A DNA stretch of 64,000 bases, from positions 1-64,000 of the forward strand of contig WVZY01000006.1 of NCBI GenBank assembly GCA_011772205.1, read 5' to 3'. This DNA is from Candidatus Latescibacterota bacterium (GTDB lineage: Bacteria > Krumholzibacteriota > Krumholzibacteriia > WVZY01). The notes below the pieces were generated by a model. The model did not search any database. It was given only the letters and a program-made list of their open reading frames with translations, and was not told the origin of the DNA. Both the position numbers and the translations under genes were made by a program. This document shows, piece by piece, positions 24,917-33,662 of this stretch (position 1 is its first letter; each line of letters begins with the position of its first letter).

Positions 24917-25603
24917 TTAGCCGCCCATGTCTTGACGCAGGCGAATCAAGAGTTCGCGCATTTCAATCAGCGCGCGGTAGCGGTGACTCGAGCGGTTTTT
25001 TTCGGCGCTTCCCATTTCAGCAAAGGTAAGACCCAAGCGGAGAACTTCGAAAACGGGATCATACCCAAATCCGCTCTTTCCCCTGGGGGAGGTGGTAATT
25101 CGTCCTTCCACGATCCCCTCAGTGACGAGCGCATCGATACGTCCTCCATTGGAAGACACAGTGCTATGGGGACTTTTGGATAAGGCTTCGGCCAGGTGCC
25201 GCGCCGACTCCGCGTACTCCTTAACGAGTGCCACAGCGATCACGCAGCGGAACCTCGCTGTTCGCATTTCATCAGAGATTCCGGACAGCTCATCGAGCAG
25301 CTTTCTGCAGTTGTCCTCATAAGATGCGCTTTCACCGGCGTAACGGGAAGAAAAGACTCCCGGCGCTCCCCCCAGCGCGTCCACCTCCAGACCTGTATCA
25401 TCGGCCAGCGCGCTGAGACCTGTGAAAACACGGATCGCCCTTGCTTTCTTCAGCGCGTTTTCCTCCAACGTCCGCCCATCCTCGACAGCTTCCGGGGCAC
25501 CGTCGAATTCATCGAGCGCCCTGAGGTCGAATCCCACAGGCGATAGGATGTCGCTTATTTCTCGCAGTTTGTCCGGATTGTGTGTGGCGAGGACTATTTC
25601 CAT
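24917..25603 (-). CDS. rdgB: XTP/dITP diphosphatase (RdgB/HAM1)
   Basis: 228 aa from M-E-I-V-L-A-T-H-N-P-D-K-L-R-E-I. The substrate and metal motifs are clear: A-T-H-N-P-x-K, L-A-D-D-T-G-L-E-V-D-A-L-G-G-A-P-G-V-F-S-S-R-Y-A-G, and G-F-G-Y-D-P-V-F near the C-terminus. The enzyme hydrolyses non-canonical purine triphosphates such as ITP and XTP to keep them out of nucleic acids. The region around residues 125-160 is somewhat extended relative to short RdgB proteins. It follows rph by 13 bp, an arrangement common in bacteria. Confidence 0.93.
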   Translation of the reverse strand: MEIVLATHNPDKLREISDILSPVGFDLRALDEFDGAPEAVEDGRTLEENALKKARAIRVFTGLSALADDTGLEVDALGGAPGVFSSRYAGESASYEDNCRKLLDELSGISDEMRTARFRCVIAVALVKEYAESARHLAEALSKSPHSTVSSNGGRIDALVTEGIVEGRITTSPRGKSGFGYDPVFEVLRLGLTFAEMGSAEKNRSSHRYRALIEMRELLIRLRQDMGG

Positions 25604-25616
25604 GTGGCTTTGATGA

Positions 25617-26324
25617 CTATTCCTTGAGACCCAGAGCTTGTTTCTGGGCCCGGATGAGCTCGAGACAACCCTTTTTACCGGCATCGAGCATCTGCTGGAG
25701 TTCTTCCGACGTGAAAGGCAGTTTTTCAGCGGTGCCCTGGATCTCTATGAAAGCGCCGCTCTCGCTCATGACGAGGTTCATGTCCACCTGAGCGCTCGAG
25801 TCCTCTTTATAGTCGAGGTCGAGAAGCACCTGCCCATCCACAATACCGACGCTCACCGCGGACACAAGAAAGTTCATCGGGTGCTCGCTGAAGGAAAGCT
25901 TGGAGAAAGCATCGTAGAGGGCAACACAACCGCCTGTAATCGAAGCGGTCCTTGTTCCGCCATCCGCTTCGATGACGTCGCAATCGACAATCACGGTGAT
26001 CTCCGGAAGCAGCTCGAGCTGCGTCGCCGCCCGGAGGCTTCTTCCGATGAGCCTCTGGATTTCATACGTTCGTCCTGCGCGCCCGCGAGCAGCCTCACGC
26101 ACGATCCGCACTTCAGCGCTCCTCGGGAGCATGCCGTACTCGGCGGTAATCCACCCGCCCCCCTTCCCGTATAGAAATTTGGGAATGCTGTCCTCGATTG
26201 TCGCAGCGCATATCAACCGCGTATCACCGATTTCAATGAGCGCCGAACCTTCCGCATTTCGCAGATATCCGCGCTGGATGAGCACTGGTCTTATCGCATC
26301 ATTCTTCCTGCCGCCTTTTCGCAT
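25617..26324 (-). CDS. rph: Ribonuclease PH
   Basis: 235 aa from [14 protein letters not shown], the usual beginning, behind GAAGGGG; a longer frame to 26,390 overlaps murI and is not family-like. Characteristic stretches are G[12 protein letters not shown], [46 protein letters not shown], and D-L-D-Y-K-E-D. It trims tRNA 3' ends phosphorolytically. It forms a run with murI and rdgB. Confidence 0.95.
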   Translation of the reverse strand: MRKGGRKNDAIRPVLIQRGYLRNAEGSALIEIGDTRLICAATIEDSIPKFLYGKGGGWITAEYGMLPRSAEVRIVREAARGRAGRTYEIQRLIGRSLRAATQLELLPEITVIVDCDVIEADGGTRTASITGGCVALYDAFSKLSFSEHPMNFLVSAVSVGIVDGQVLLDLDYKEDSSAQVDMNLVMSESGAFIEIQGTAEKLPFTSEELQQMLDAGKKGCLELIRAQKQALGLKE

Positions 26325-26382
26325 GAATTCCCCTTCTTTTTGCTCGACTCCGGACGCAGTGGCCCTGCCAATTGTAGGTTGC

Positions 26383-27177
26383 TCAACCATTTCGCAGATG
26401 AATGACTGGAATCTCGCGTCCCAGAAACCGCTCCCCGACTTGCTTGAAGGTGGGAGAAATGTCGCTGAGGTAAACGGAGAAATTTCCTTCTTCTTCCTCT
26501 CTGTGCAGTTGCTTCTCGCTCAGCACCTCGGCGACTCTCTTCGCCGTTTCCACGGCCGAGTCCACAAGCGTTACATCATTTCCCATTACCCGGCCGATTA
26601 CACCGTGAAGGAGGGGGTAATGCGTGCAGCCCAGAACCAGCGTATCGATCCCCTCCTGCCGATATTCGCTCAGATAACGCGTCGCGACAAGCCCGGCCAC
26701 TTCCCCATCCACCCACCCCTCTTCGGCAAGCGGCACGAACAGCGGGCATGCCCGTGCAAAAACCTCGACATCGGGGGCGAGCTGCTTGATTCCATTCTGG
26801 TAGGCACCCGACCGAATGGTCCCCAATGTTCCTATCACACCGACGCGGGCTTTTTTCGTTGCGGTCACTGCGGCCCGTATCCCCGGCTCTATGACGCCAA
26901 CAACAGGGATGGTCATCTCTTTCTCGAGCGCGGGGAGCGCTTCTGCGGATGCAGTATTGCATGCAACCACGACGAGCTTCACTCCCTTTTGCATCAGAAA
27001 GTATATGGCCTCCCTCGAAAATTTGAGGACCGTCTCGGCGCTCTTGTTTCCATACGGTACGCGTGCTGTATCGCCAAAATAGACGAACGACTCGCCCGGA
27101 AGCAGACGGAGCAGCTCTTTCATTACCGTAAGCCCCCCGATCCCGGAATCAAAAACACCGATGGCACCGTCTTTCAT
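26383..27177 (-). CDS. murI: Glutamate racemase
   Basis: 264 aa. [13 protein letters not shown] is the family start; the two catalytic cysteines are in V-V-A-C-N-T-A-S-A (around 73) and L-G-C-T-H-Y-P-L-L (around 183). G-D-T-A-R-V-P-Y-G is also conserved. It makes D-glutamate for peptidoglycan, which fits the amidase gene two positions upstream. The ATG at 27,177 is spaced seven bases from GGAG. Confidence 0.95.
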   Translation of the reverse strand: MKDGAIGVFDSGIGGLTVMKELLRLLPGESFVYFGDTARVPYGNKSAETVLKFSREAIYFLMQKGVKLVVVACNTASAEALPALEKEMTIPVVGVIEPGIRAAVTATKKARVGVIGTLGTIRSGAYQNGIKQLAPDVEVFARACPLFVPLAEEGWVDGEVAGLVATRYLSEYRQEGIDTLVLGCTHYPLLHGVIGRVMGNDVTLVDSAVETAKRVAEVLSEKQLHREEEEGNFSVYLSDISPTFKQVGERFLGREIPVIHLRNG

Positions 27178-27222
27178 CAAAAGACTCCGTTCCGGCTTTT
27201 ATCTTTCAGGCTTTTTGGCTTC

Positions 27223-27828
27223 CTAGCGCCAATCGCGGACGAGGAAAGGGTGATTGGCGTCGATGTGTCCCCCGATCGTCCCCACCTGAAGCCCCTCGAT
27301 GAGTATCTGGACTGCTCGAACCTCGGCAGCGTTCTCCGATATTGTTCGCACGATCGCGGCGATCGTATAGTACTCCGCGGAGCTTCCCCCGGGATGTCCC
27401 GCCACGAGTTCGCTCGAAAAATCCAAATAAGCGGTCGCCGTTTCTGAATCGTAAAAGGCATTCAATAGCCGCGTTCCCTCGGGGATCGCGCTCACACCGG
27501 AACGCTCCGGTCCCGAAAGCAGCGATCTGACGATCTGCGCCAGCTGCTCGCTGAAATCCGTTCCGATCGCGACTTCGCGCGTCTCGCTGACCAAGCCTTC
27601 ATTTTCGTCATCTGCAAAGAAAAGCGTAACGGCGCGGCTCCCCTCCGGAACGACCGAAACGCCTGCATGCGGCGGGCGTGCCGGCTCGCCCGCGTCTCTT
27701 CTCGCTAGAATAAAATAAATGGCCGCAATAACAACGACTCCGAGAATCGCTATGAAGGCGAAGTGCCTCGCCCCGAGGGATCCGCCGGACGCGGCCTTTT
27801 CATCTTGCGAAAGATCCGTGTCTTCCAT
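27223..27828 (-). CDS. GerMN-domain protein, membrane anchored
   Basis: About 201 aa. One N-terminal membrane helix (FAFIAILGVVVIAAIYFILA) anchors a periplasmic domain of about 140 residues with the GerMN pattern: V-T-L-F-F-A-D-D, a middle L-L-S-G-P segment, A-Y-L-D-F-S-S-E-L and a final V-Q-I-L-I-E-G. GerMN domains occur in spore-germination and cell-wall proteins; in non-spore-formers they usually sit next to amidases, as here. The start overlaps the end of the amidase gene by 29 bp, so the two are co-translated. Confidence 0.75.
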   Translation of the reverse strand: MEDTDLSQDEKAASGGSLGARHFAFIAILGVVVIAAIYFILARRDAGEPARPPHAGVSVVPEGSRAVTLFFADDENEGLVSETREVAIGTDFSEQLAQIVRSLLSGPERSGVSAIPEGTRLLNAFYDSETATAYLDFSSELVAGHPGGSSAEYYTIAAIVRTISENAAEVRAVQILIEGLQVGTIGGHIDANHPFLVRDWR

Positions 27829-29377
27829 ATCCACCCGCACCGCCTATGCTTGCCTGATAACGCTCCCGAAACTGTCTTATCGCATTTACGATTCCGTCCG
27901 CGATCCTTCTCTGGAAATCCTTGTCGACCAGGAGCTTTTCCTCGACAGGATTCGAGAGAAACCCTGTTTCGATGAGAACAGCGGGCATCCGGGCGCCTTG
28001 AAGGATGGTAAAGTTCGCCTGCTTAACGCCCCGGTTGCGTATTTCGAGGCGTTCGCTCATTTCCTTTTGAATGAGCTCGGCGAAATAACTGCTCTCGTGG
28101 ATGTACTCGTTCTGGACCAAATCCCACAAGATGAAATCAATGTCGCTATTGTTCGTCGATTCCCTCGCTCCCCTTGCAATGTTATCCGCGGCGTTCTCCA
28201 CCCTCGCAACCTCTCTGTCCCATTCCGTCCTCGCCGGTGAGAGGAAGTACGCCTCGAATCCGCCCGTCGACCTGCTGAACCAGCTGTTGCAATGCAAGCT
28301 GATGAAGAGATCGGCACCGGCCTCATTGGCTATTTCCGTTCTCTTCGTCAAGGAAAGGAGCATATCGTCATCCCTCGTGAGCACCACTTCGAGACCGAGT
28401 TGATTTTCGATGCGTTCCTTTAGCTTCTCGGCGAGCGCGAGATTCACGTCCTTCTCGAGGATGCCGGTGATCCCCGCTTTTCCATAGTCCTTTCCCCCGT
28501 GGCCCGGATCGATGGCAATCGTTTCGATTTTCAATTGTTTTTTTTCGGCGGGGGCTTCACCCAAGATCTCCACGGGCTTTTTGTCGGCAAACTCCGGTTC
28601 AGGAATCTCGGGGAGGGTTCCCCTTTCCAGGACCACCTGGATTTCCGGCGGTTGATCGCTGCGCTCGACGCGAACGCGAGAGGAGATCTTCTTTATGTCG
28701 AAATAGATATACGCATCGCGCTCGGTCTGCTCCGCTCGAACGCCATTGAACAATCCATGAGTTTCCCGAACGGAAAAACGTCTTGTGTCGAGTCTCCCCT
28801 TATAGATCTTGAGCCTGACAAGGCCTGGAGTTCCTGTATCCGCTACGCAGAGAAGCGGTTCTTTTAGCTTGATCGTAGCAGTGGACCGGTTGGCAGTCGC
28901 CGCGAAATCGAGTGATTCCACGTTATATCCGACACCCTCGACCTTCAGTGTTAGCGAGGCTCTGTCCCACACCATCACACGGGGAGTATAGTGGGATGCA
29001 ACCTCCAGGATGAACTCCATCGGAATCATCACAAAGCCGCGCTCGTAACGAATCGGCGCTCTCAGCATGATGGGCTCACCATCCGCGACCACCACCCGTG
29101 TATCGACGCTGAGCGTAAAGCGCGTTTTCTCGATACCGAGAACGACTTTCCGGCTCGTGGCGTTCCAGAACTGGGTCGCCTTGAAGATTCTGGCAACGTC
29201 GTTAGCGCGGAGATACAACGCCTCACTGTCTTCTTCGAGCTTCCAAACGGGGACCTCTTCAGGACTCCGCCCATCATCATATAGCACAGTTACAAGGCGC
29301 TCGTCGCCAGCGGCCGGTTGGGCGGCGATGGCGAAAAATAGCAATATTATGATTGGCCCCAGTAGGTAACGCCTCAC
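27800..29377 (-). CDS. N-acetylmuramoyl-L-alanine amidase (Amidase_3) with N-terminal binding domains
   Basis: About 525 aa from a GTG that opens a signal peptide (RRYLLGPIIILLFFAIAAQPAAG); a longer frame exists upstream without family features. Residues about 30-140 resemble the copper-amine-oxidase N-terminal-like domain; 150-260 an AMIN-type beta domain. The catalytic domain contains I-D-P-G-H-G-G-K-D (zinc His), the Glu in G-I-L-E-K-D-V-N-L, S-L-H-C-N-S-W (second zinc His) and the final I-E-T-G-F-L-S-N. It cleaves peptide stems off glycan strands in the periplasm during division. Confidence 0.9.
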   Translation of the reverse strand: MRRYLLGPIIILLFFAIAAQPAAGDERLVTVLYDDGRSPEEVPVWKLEEDSEALYLRANDVARIFKATQFWNATSRKVVLGIEKTRFTLSVDTRVVVADGEPIMLRAPIRYERGFVMIPMEFILEVASHYTPRVMVWDRASLTLKVEGVGYNVESLDFAATANRSTATIKLKEPLLCVADTGTPGLVRLKIYKGRLDTRRFSVRETHGLFNGVRAEQTERDAYIYFDIKKISSRVRVERSDQPPEIQVVLERGTLPEIPEPEFADKKPVEILGEAPAEKKQLKIETIAIDPGHGGKDYGKAGITGILEKDVNLALAEKLKERIENQLGLEVVLTRDDDMLLSLTKRTEIANEAGADLFISLHCNSWFSRSTGGFEAYFLSPARTEWDREVARVENAADNIARGARESTNNSDIDFILWDLVQNEYIHESSYFAELIQKEMSERLEIRNRGVKQANFTILQGARMPAVLIETGFLSNPVEEKLLVDKDFQRRIADGIVNAIRQFRERYQASIGGAGGYGRHGSFAR

Positions 29378-29566
29378 GTCCGTTTCCCTGCTCTTATGAC
29401 AACATCGAGATAGGGCATCGAGCAGCCCCAACGCTTCAATATAAATGAACCAACACTGATTTTCGACCGCAATCTTTTTGGCATTCCGTCGCTTTGCGGG
29501 CTCGTTTGGAGCAATCTCGAGTGACAATCACCTGCATAGCCCTTCCGGCGGGTGGCAAGAACGCTT

Positions 29567-30016
29567 TCAATATTTTTCCTTCATGGCCCTTCGCAAATCT
29601 CGGTCCGCGTCCCGCTCCGCGATCGCCCGTCGCTTGTCGTATTCCTTTTTCCCTTTGGCAAGGGCAAGCTCCACCTTTGCTATCCCCCTGTCGTTGAAAT
29701 AGATCTTCAATGGGATCAGCGTGAGCCCCTTTTCCTGCACTTTTCCAATCAGCCTCTTTATTTCCTTTTTTTTGACGAGCAGCTTTCGATCGCGTCTTGG
29801 ATCGAGATCCATGTGGGAGGTATGAGAATATGCGCTGATATGAAGTCCGTGGAGTATCAGCTCTCCGTCCCGGACCGAGGCATAGGAATCCCTTAGATTC
29901 GCCTTGCCTTCCCGAAGAGACTTCACCTCGGTGCCCATGAGTGCGATGCCCGCCTCGAAGCTCTCGACGATCTTATATTCGTGGCGGGCTTTTCGATTCG
30001 TAACGATGGTTTTCAT
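29567..30016 (-). CDS. smpB: SsrA-binding protein SmpB
   Basis: 149 aa from M-K-T-I-V-T-N-R-K-A-R-H-E-Y. The oligonucleotide-binding barrel has F-E-A-G-I-A-L-M-G-T-E-V-K-S-L-R-E-G-K-A-N-L-R-D-S-Y and R-D-R-K-L-L-V-K-K-K-E-I; the basic C-terminal tail KREYDKRRAIAERDADRDLRRAMKEKY-like region enters the empty mRNA channel during trans-translation. Typical length. The tmRNA gene itself is not recognisable nearby. The start overlaps the stop of a doubtful upstream frame (ATGA). Confidence 0.97.
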   Translation of the reverse strand: MKTIVTNRKARHEYKIVESFEAGIALMGTEVKSLREGKANLRDSYASVRDGELILHGLHISAYSHTSHMDLDPRRDRKLLVKKKEIKRLIGKVQEKGLTLIPLKIYFNDRGIAKVELALAKGKKEYDKRRAIAERDADRDLRRAMKEKY

Positions 30017-30539
30017 TTGGCGATCTTTCTCGTACTCCCAATGCGGCCGAAGGCCCGTGCTGCATATATTATTCCCTGAATTGTATGTACACCAGGCGCA
30101 TTCATCTGAGCCACTTTTGCGATCGACCCCGCGATTATCCCCGCTCCCCCCCCTGAGTTGCAAGCGACAACTTCGCAATCAGTTATGATATAACACGTGA
30201 TGTCACTTATACCAGATGGCCCCGAAGCAGTGAATCTTTTGCCCCAATGGAAGATTGCATAACATGCTGATAATAAAAGAATAATCGGAAAATGGCACCG
30301 ATCGGAACTCAATATTACGAAAAAGATCGAAGGCCTATTTATCGCCATAAAGAAATAGTAACTTCTTAATTTTCAACAAATAAGACGGCTTTTGGCCTCC
30401 TGATTCGATCAATAATTGCCGTTGACTTGGTGGCTCGGATTTTCTAGACTCAGCCGTGGAAGTTGACCAAGAGTTTTATCTTTGGCTTTGGCTCTGGTGG
30501 ACTTCCTTACTGCCAACCTTTCGTCTTTCAAATTAATGA
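30017..30539. other. Intergenic region before tRNA-Leu
   Basis: About 520 bp, more AT-rich than its surroundings. A minus-strand frame of 111 codons (30,013-30,348) ends in ATGA overlap with smpB, but its composition is not protein-like and I do not call it. A TTGACT with a weak -10 near 30,423-30,450 could serve the tRNA. Nothing else is supported, and I find no tmRNA. Confidence 0.5.
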
Positions 30540-30626
30540 GCCGAAGTGGTGGAACTGGTAGACGCGCTGCGTTCAGGGCGCAGTGAGGGAAACCTCGTGG
30601 GGGTTCGAATCCCCCCTTCGGCACCA
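30540..30626 (+). tRNA. tRNA-Leu(CAG)
   Basis: 87 nt with encoded CCA. Acceptor GCCGAAG pairs with CTTCGGC; the anticodon arm is CTGCG, loop TTCAGGG, CGCAG, giving anticodon CAG; the long variable arm (TGAGGGAAACCTCG) is the class II feature of leucine tRNAs; the T arm is GGGGGTTCGAATCCCCC. All stems close. Confidence 0.97.
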
Positions 30627-30650
30627 TTAATGTGAAAGGGTTAGGGTGAA

Positions 30651-30686
30651 CCCTTCGGCGGTCGATGATCGCCGGAGGGTTTTTTT
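30651..30686 (+). terminator. Rho-independent terminator of tRNA-Leu
   Basis: A 10-bp stem, CCCTTCGGCG (30,651-30,660) with CGCCGGAGGG (30,670-30,679), contains a single G-U pair, has a 9-nt loop and is followed by seven T. Confidence 0.9.
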
Positions 30687-30687
30687 G

Positions 30688-31035
30688 AATAGGGCGATCG
30701 ATTTGCGACAGAACGTCGCCCGCGATTTGAAAGGAGATGAACTTACCGAGTTTTGCGCCGGTTGTCACGAAACCGCCACTATGCACACGCACCCTATTGG
30801 ATCATAGCATAGGGATCCTCGTACGGGAGCACCGCTGGACTGCATGAGCTGCCATGAGGCGCATTCCTCCAAGTACGAATATATTCCGACATTCGACCGC
30901 ACCAGAGATCTCTGCCTGCAATGCCATGCCAGCGATACAATGAAAGCCCACCAGCCGGCCTGTGTTTCGTTCTTCTATTGGTTGTCATGCCAAGTAAATC
31001 GGTCCGCTCTCTCGGGCCGATTTAGCAGCCGGTAG
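30688..31035 (+). pseudogene. Fragment of a multihaem c-type cytochrome (doubled CXXCH)
   Basis: One frame gives three haem-binding motifs: C-A-G-C-H (30,754), C-M-S-C-H (30,841) and C-L-Q-C-H further on, with H-T-H-P-I-G and D-P-R-T-G-A-P-L-D-C between them as in doubled-CXXCH cytochromes. The frame is broken by TAG at 30,805. There is no signal peptide, because the frame begins directly after the tRNA terminator, and the 3' end loses family character after about 31,000. It is best read as a decaying fragment of a periplasmic electron-transfer protein. Confidence 0.65.
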
Positions 31036-31041
31036 ATTTTC

Positions 31042-31070
31042 TTGACGGAATTTCAGCGACCTTCTACCTT
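31042..31070 (+). promoter_or_regulatory. Likely promoter of the TRAP operon
   Basis: TTGACG (31,042-31,047), a 17-bp spacer and TACCTT (31,065-31,070), about 30 bp before the first gene of the operon. It is a moderate match. Confidence 0.35.
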
Positions 31071-31106
31071 TAAGCAACTTTTTGTTGGATCAACCAGAGA
31101 ACTGCT

Positions 31107-32006
31107 GTGCGTAATCAACGGAGTCAATTCCATAGCCCTGCAAGAGCATCGTTCATCCTGGCTTTGTGTCTCGCCGCGCTCTTCGCCGGAGGTTGCTCGA
31201 CCTCCCGCTTCGCCGCGGGTGCTATGGTCCCCATCCTCGAAAATGCCCGGGACGCCGCTCTCGAGTCCAAAGATGTTCCGACGTTCAGGGCGGCGGCCCC
31301 CTCCAATATTTTTCTCATAGAAGGTCTCATCCGGACGGATCCCGACAACCGGCGCCTCCGCCTCTCCGCTTCGATGCTCTATTTCAGCTACGGATTTGCC
31401 TTCATTGAAGAAGAAGACGAAGCATACGCTTCGTATCTATACTTGCAAGGCTTGTCGCACGGTAAAGCCGCGCTGTTTCGAAATAAAAAAGTCCGAGAGA
31501 TGTGGGATGGCAATGTCCGGACCTTCAGTGATATGGCGACATTTCTCAATGAGAAAGATCTTCCGGCGCTCGTTTGGACGGCGGCGAACTGGTCCCAGTT
31601 CGTGAGCCTTCATCTTGACTCAACAGAGGTCCTCCTCGATATTCCCAGGGTGACGGTGCTGCTCGAGCGCGCAGTGGAGCTGGACGGTGCCTATTTCGAG
31701 GGTCTTCCCCACATCATTTTGGGTAGCCTCCATGCATTCCGGCCGCCCCTTATGGGTGGCAGCCCGGAAAAATCCAAAGAGAACTTCGATAGCGCCTTCG
31801 AGATCTCGGAGCGGAAGTTCTTGCTGACGAATTATTTTTTCGCCAGGCACTACTGCTACAGAATACAAGATGCCGATATGTTCAAGGAGATGCTCGAGGA
31901 GATTCTCTTGCAGCCGCTGTCGATCCTGCCTCGTTACCGTCTTCTCAACGAAATAGCCAAGCGAAAAGGAAAGATCCTTTTGGGAGAAGTGGATGAACTC
32001 TTTTAA
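31107..32006 (+). CDS. TRAP-transporter-associated lipoprotein TatT
   Basis: 299 aa from GTG. A lipoprotein signal peptide ends at L-F-A-G-G-C-S, with the cysteine near residue 30. The rest is helical, with TPR-like pairs (L-I-E-G-L-I-R-T-D-P-D-N-R-R-L-R-L; Y-A-S-Y-L-Y-L-Q-G-L), and matches the TatT family, trimers that dock on a matching TRAP binding protein in the periplasm. Its position directly before dctP supports this strongly. It is co-transcribed with dctP, dctQ and dctM. Confidence 0.85.
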   Translation: MRNQRSQFHSPARASFILALCLAALFAGGCSTSRFAAGAMVPILENARDAALESKDVPTFRAAAPSNIFLIEGLIRTDPDNRRLRLSASMLYFSYGFAFIEEEDEAYASYLYLQGLSHGKAALFRNKKVREMWDGNVRTFSDMATFLNEKDLPALVWTAANWSQFVSLHLDSTEVLLDIPRVTVLLERAVELDGAYFEGLPHIILGSLHAFRPPLMGGSPEKSKENFDSAFEISERKFLLTNYFFARHYCYRIQDADMFKEMLEEILLQPLSILPRYRLLNEIAKRKGKILLGEVDELF

Positions 32007-33060
32007 CAGTTCGCAACGTTTTCGAATCGGATTGAGGTCCGCGCTGGCGCAGGCTGCCGCCTGCATCTGCGCTTTCCTGTTGATTCATTCTGCCGATACG
32101 GCAACGGCTAAAAGACCCAAACCGAAGGTCCAGATCAAATTCGCCACACTTGCCCCCGAAGGAAGCACGTGGATGAAAACGATGCGTTCTCTGGACGATG
32201 AGCTGAGGGAAAAAACAAAGAACCGGCTTGGATTCAAGTTCTACACAGGAGGCGTCCAAGGAGATGAAAAAGATGTGCTGAGAAAAATGAGAAACGGCCA
32301 ATTACATGCCGGAGGTTTTACCGGCTTCGGTTTGGGCGCCATCGTTCCCGGCGTACGCGTTCTCGAACTTCCATTTCTGTTCGAAGCACAAGATGAAGTC
32401 GAGTTCGTGAGATCCCGCATGGACTCGTTGTTCAACTCACTTTTCGAAGAAAAAGGTTTCCTTTTTCTCGGATGGGCCGACGTCGGTTTCATCTACATGT
32501 TTTCCAATTCGCCAGTGCAGTCGCCGGAGGATCTCAAGCGGGCCAAGATGTGGATCTGGTCGGGAGATCCACTCGCGGAACTTTTTTTCAAAGCATTTCA
32601 AATATCACCCATCCCTTTATCGGCACCCGATGTGCTTACCTCTCTCCAGACGGGAATCGTGAATGCGGTGTATTCCTCCCCCCTGGCTTGCGTCGCCCTT
32701 CAGTGGTTTACCAGGGTAAAGTTCATGAGCGATGTTCCGATTACCCACGCCCTCGGCGCCGTGCTCGTCACAAAACAGGCACTCAAAAAAGTGAGCGACG
32801 AGGATATACAGGTGCTCCGAGAAATCTTCGGACGCTACCTGCATTCGTTAAACGAGAAGACACGAGTGCAAAACGATGAAGCCGTCGAATCGATGAAGAA
32901 AGAAGGCATCGAAATCGTGGCCGTCGAGGAACAAGCTAGGCGCAGTTTCTTCTCCACCGGAAAGGGCGCCTGGGATGACGGTGTCGGCAAGCTCTATTCG
33001 CAGGAGCTCCTCGACCAGGTAACGGAAATCGTCCGGCACTACCGCAACACTTCTAAATAA
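31993..33060 (+). CDS. TRAP transporter solute-binding protein DctP family
   Basis: 355 aa. Signal peptide (ALAQAAACICAFLLIHSADTATA), then I-K-F-A-T-L-A-P-E-G-S-T-W-M-K, F-Y-T-G-G-V-Q-G-D-E-K-D-V-L-R-K-M-R-N-G-Q-L, L-P-F-L-F and P-D-V-L-T-S-L-Q-T-G-I-V-N-A-V: the usual DctP landmarks. The arginine that clamps a carboxylate in classical DctP proteins is not obvious at its usual place, so the ligand may be an unusual acid or lipid-like molecule, as in other TatT-linked systems. It overlaps tatT by 14 bp and has GGGAG seven bases before its ATG. Confidence 0.9.
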   Translation: MNSFNSSQRFRIGLRSALAQAAACICAFLLIHSADTATAKRPKPKVQIKFATLAPEGSTWMKTMRSLDDELREKTKNRLGFKFYTGGVQGDEKDVLRKMRNGQLHAGGFTGFGLGAIVPGVRVLELPFLFEAQDEVEFVRSRMDSLFNSLFEEKGFLFLGWADVGFIYMFSNSPVQSPEDLKRAKMWIWSGDPLAELFFKAFQISPIPLSAPDVLTSLQTGIVNAVYSSPLACVALQWFTRVKFMSDVPITHALGAVLVTKQALKKVSDEDIQVLREIFGRYLHSLNEKTRVQNDEAVESMKKEGIEIVAVEEQARRSFFSTGKGAWDDGVGKLYSQELLDQVTEIVRHYRNTSK

Positions 33061-33080
33061 TTCCTCGAGAGGCGCGCACC

Positions 33081-33662
33081 GTGGACCGCCCCACCATACT
33101 GTATGTCTTGATCATATTCGGAATCGTCATCCTGTCGGCGCTTCGAGCGTGGCTCGAAAAACGGGGCCGCCTCACGCGGTTTTTCGAATCGCTCGGGCGG
33201 TGCGAAGTCGGCGCTCTCGCGCTGCTCGTCGGCGGGCTCGTTTTTTTTGGATGTCTTCAGATTCTGCTCCGAAACGTCTTTCATCGCGGGATCTTCTGGG
33301 CGGAACCGCTCATGAGGCATATCGTGCTGTGGCTCGGCTGCCTGGGAGGTGCATACGCCACCTCGCGCATTCGCCATATCAACATCGATATTTTCAGCCG
33401 GTTCTTATCTGGACGCCCTCGGATCCTGCGTGATAGCGCAATTCACTTCGCGACGGCCGCTGCGGCGATATTTCTCGGCTTCGCTGCTTTGAAACTCATA
33501 CTGGACGAGAAGGCGTACGGGGAAAAGGCATTTCTCGGAATCGACACATGGGTGCTGCAGTCGGTGCTGCCCTTTGCCTTTTTCCTCATCGCGTACCGCA
33601 GCCTTCTCAATATTTTGCTGAAAAGAAAAGATACGGCCTTCAAACGGCACGAAAACTCATGA
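33081..33662 (+). CDS. TRAP transporter small permease DctQ family
   Basis: 193 aa from GTG. Four membrane helices flank the family segment W-A-E-P-L-M-R-H-I-V-L-W-L-G-C-L-G-G-A-Y-A-T-S-R-I-R-H-I-N-I-D, which is diagnostic for DctQ. It spans the inner membrane and holds the large subunit. The stop overlaps the start of dctM (ATGA). Confidence 0.9.
   Translation: MDRPTILYVLIIFGIVILSALRAWLEKRGRLTRFFESLGRCEVGALALLVGGLVFFGCLQILLRNVFHRGIFWAEPLMRHIVLWLGCLGGAYATSRIRHINIDIFSRFLSGRPRILRDSAIHFATAAAAIFLGFAALKLILDEKAYGEKAFLGIDTWVLQSVLPFAFFLIAYRSLLNILLKRKDTAFKRHENS

Noticed and set aside
30013-30348. 111-codon frame ending in ATGA overlap with smpB
   Set aside because: The overlap is suggestive, but the composition is not protein-like, there is no family signal, and the region is AT-rich intergenic DNA.
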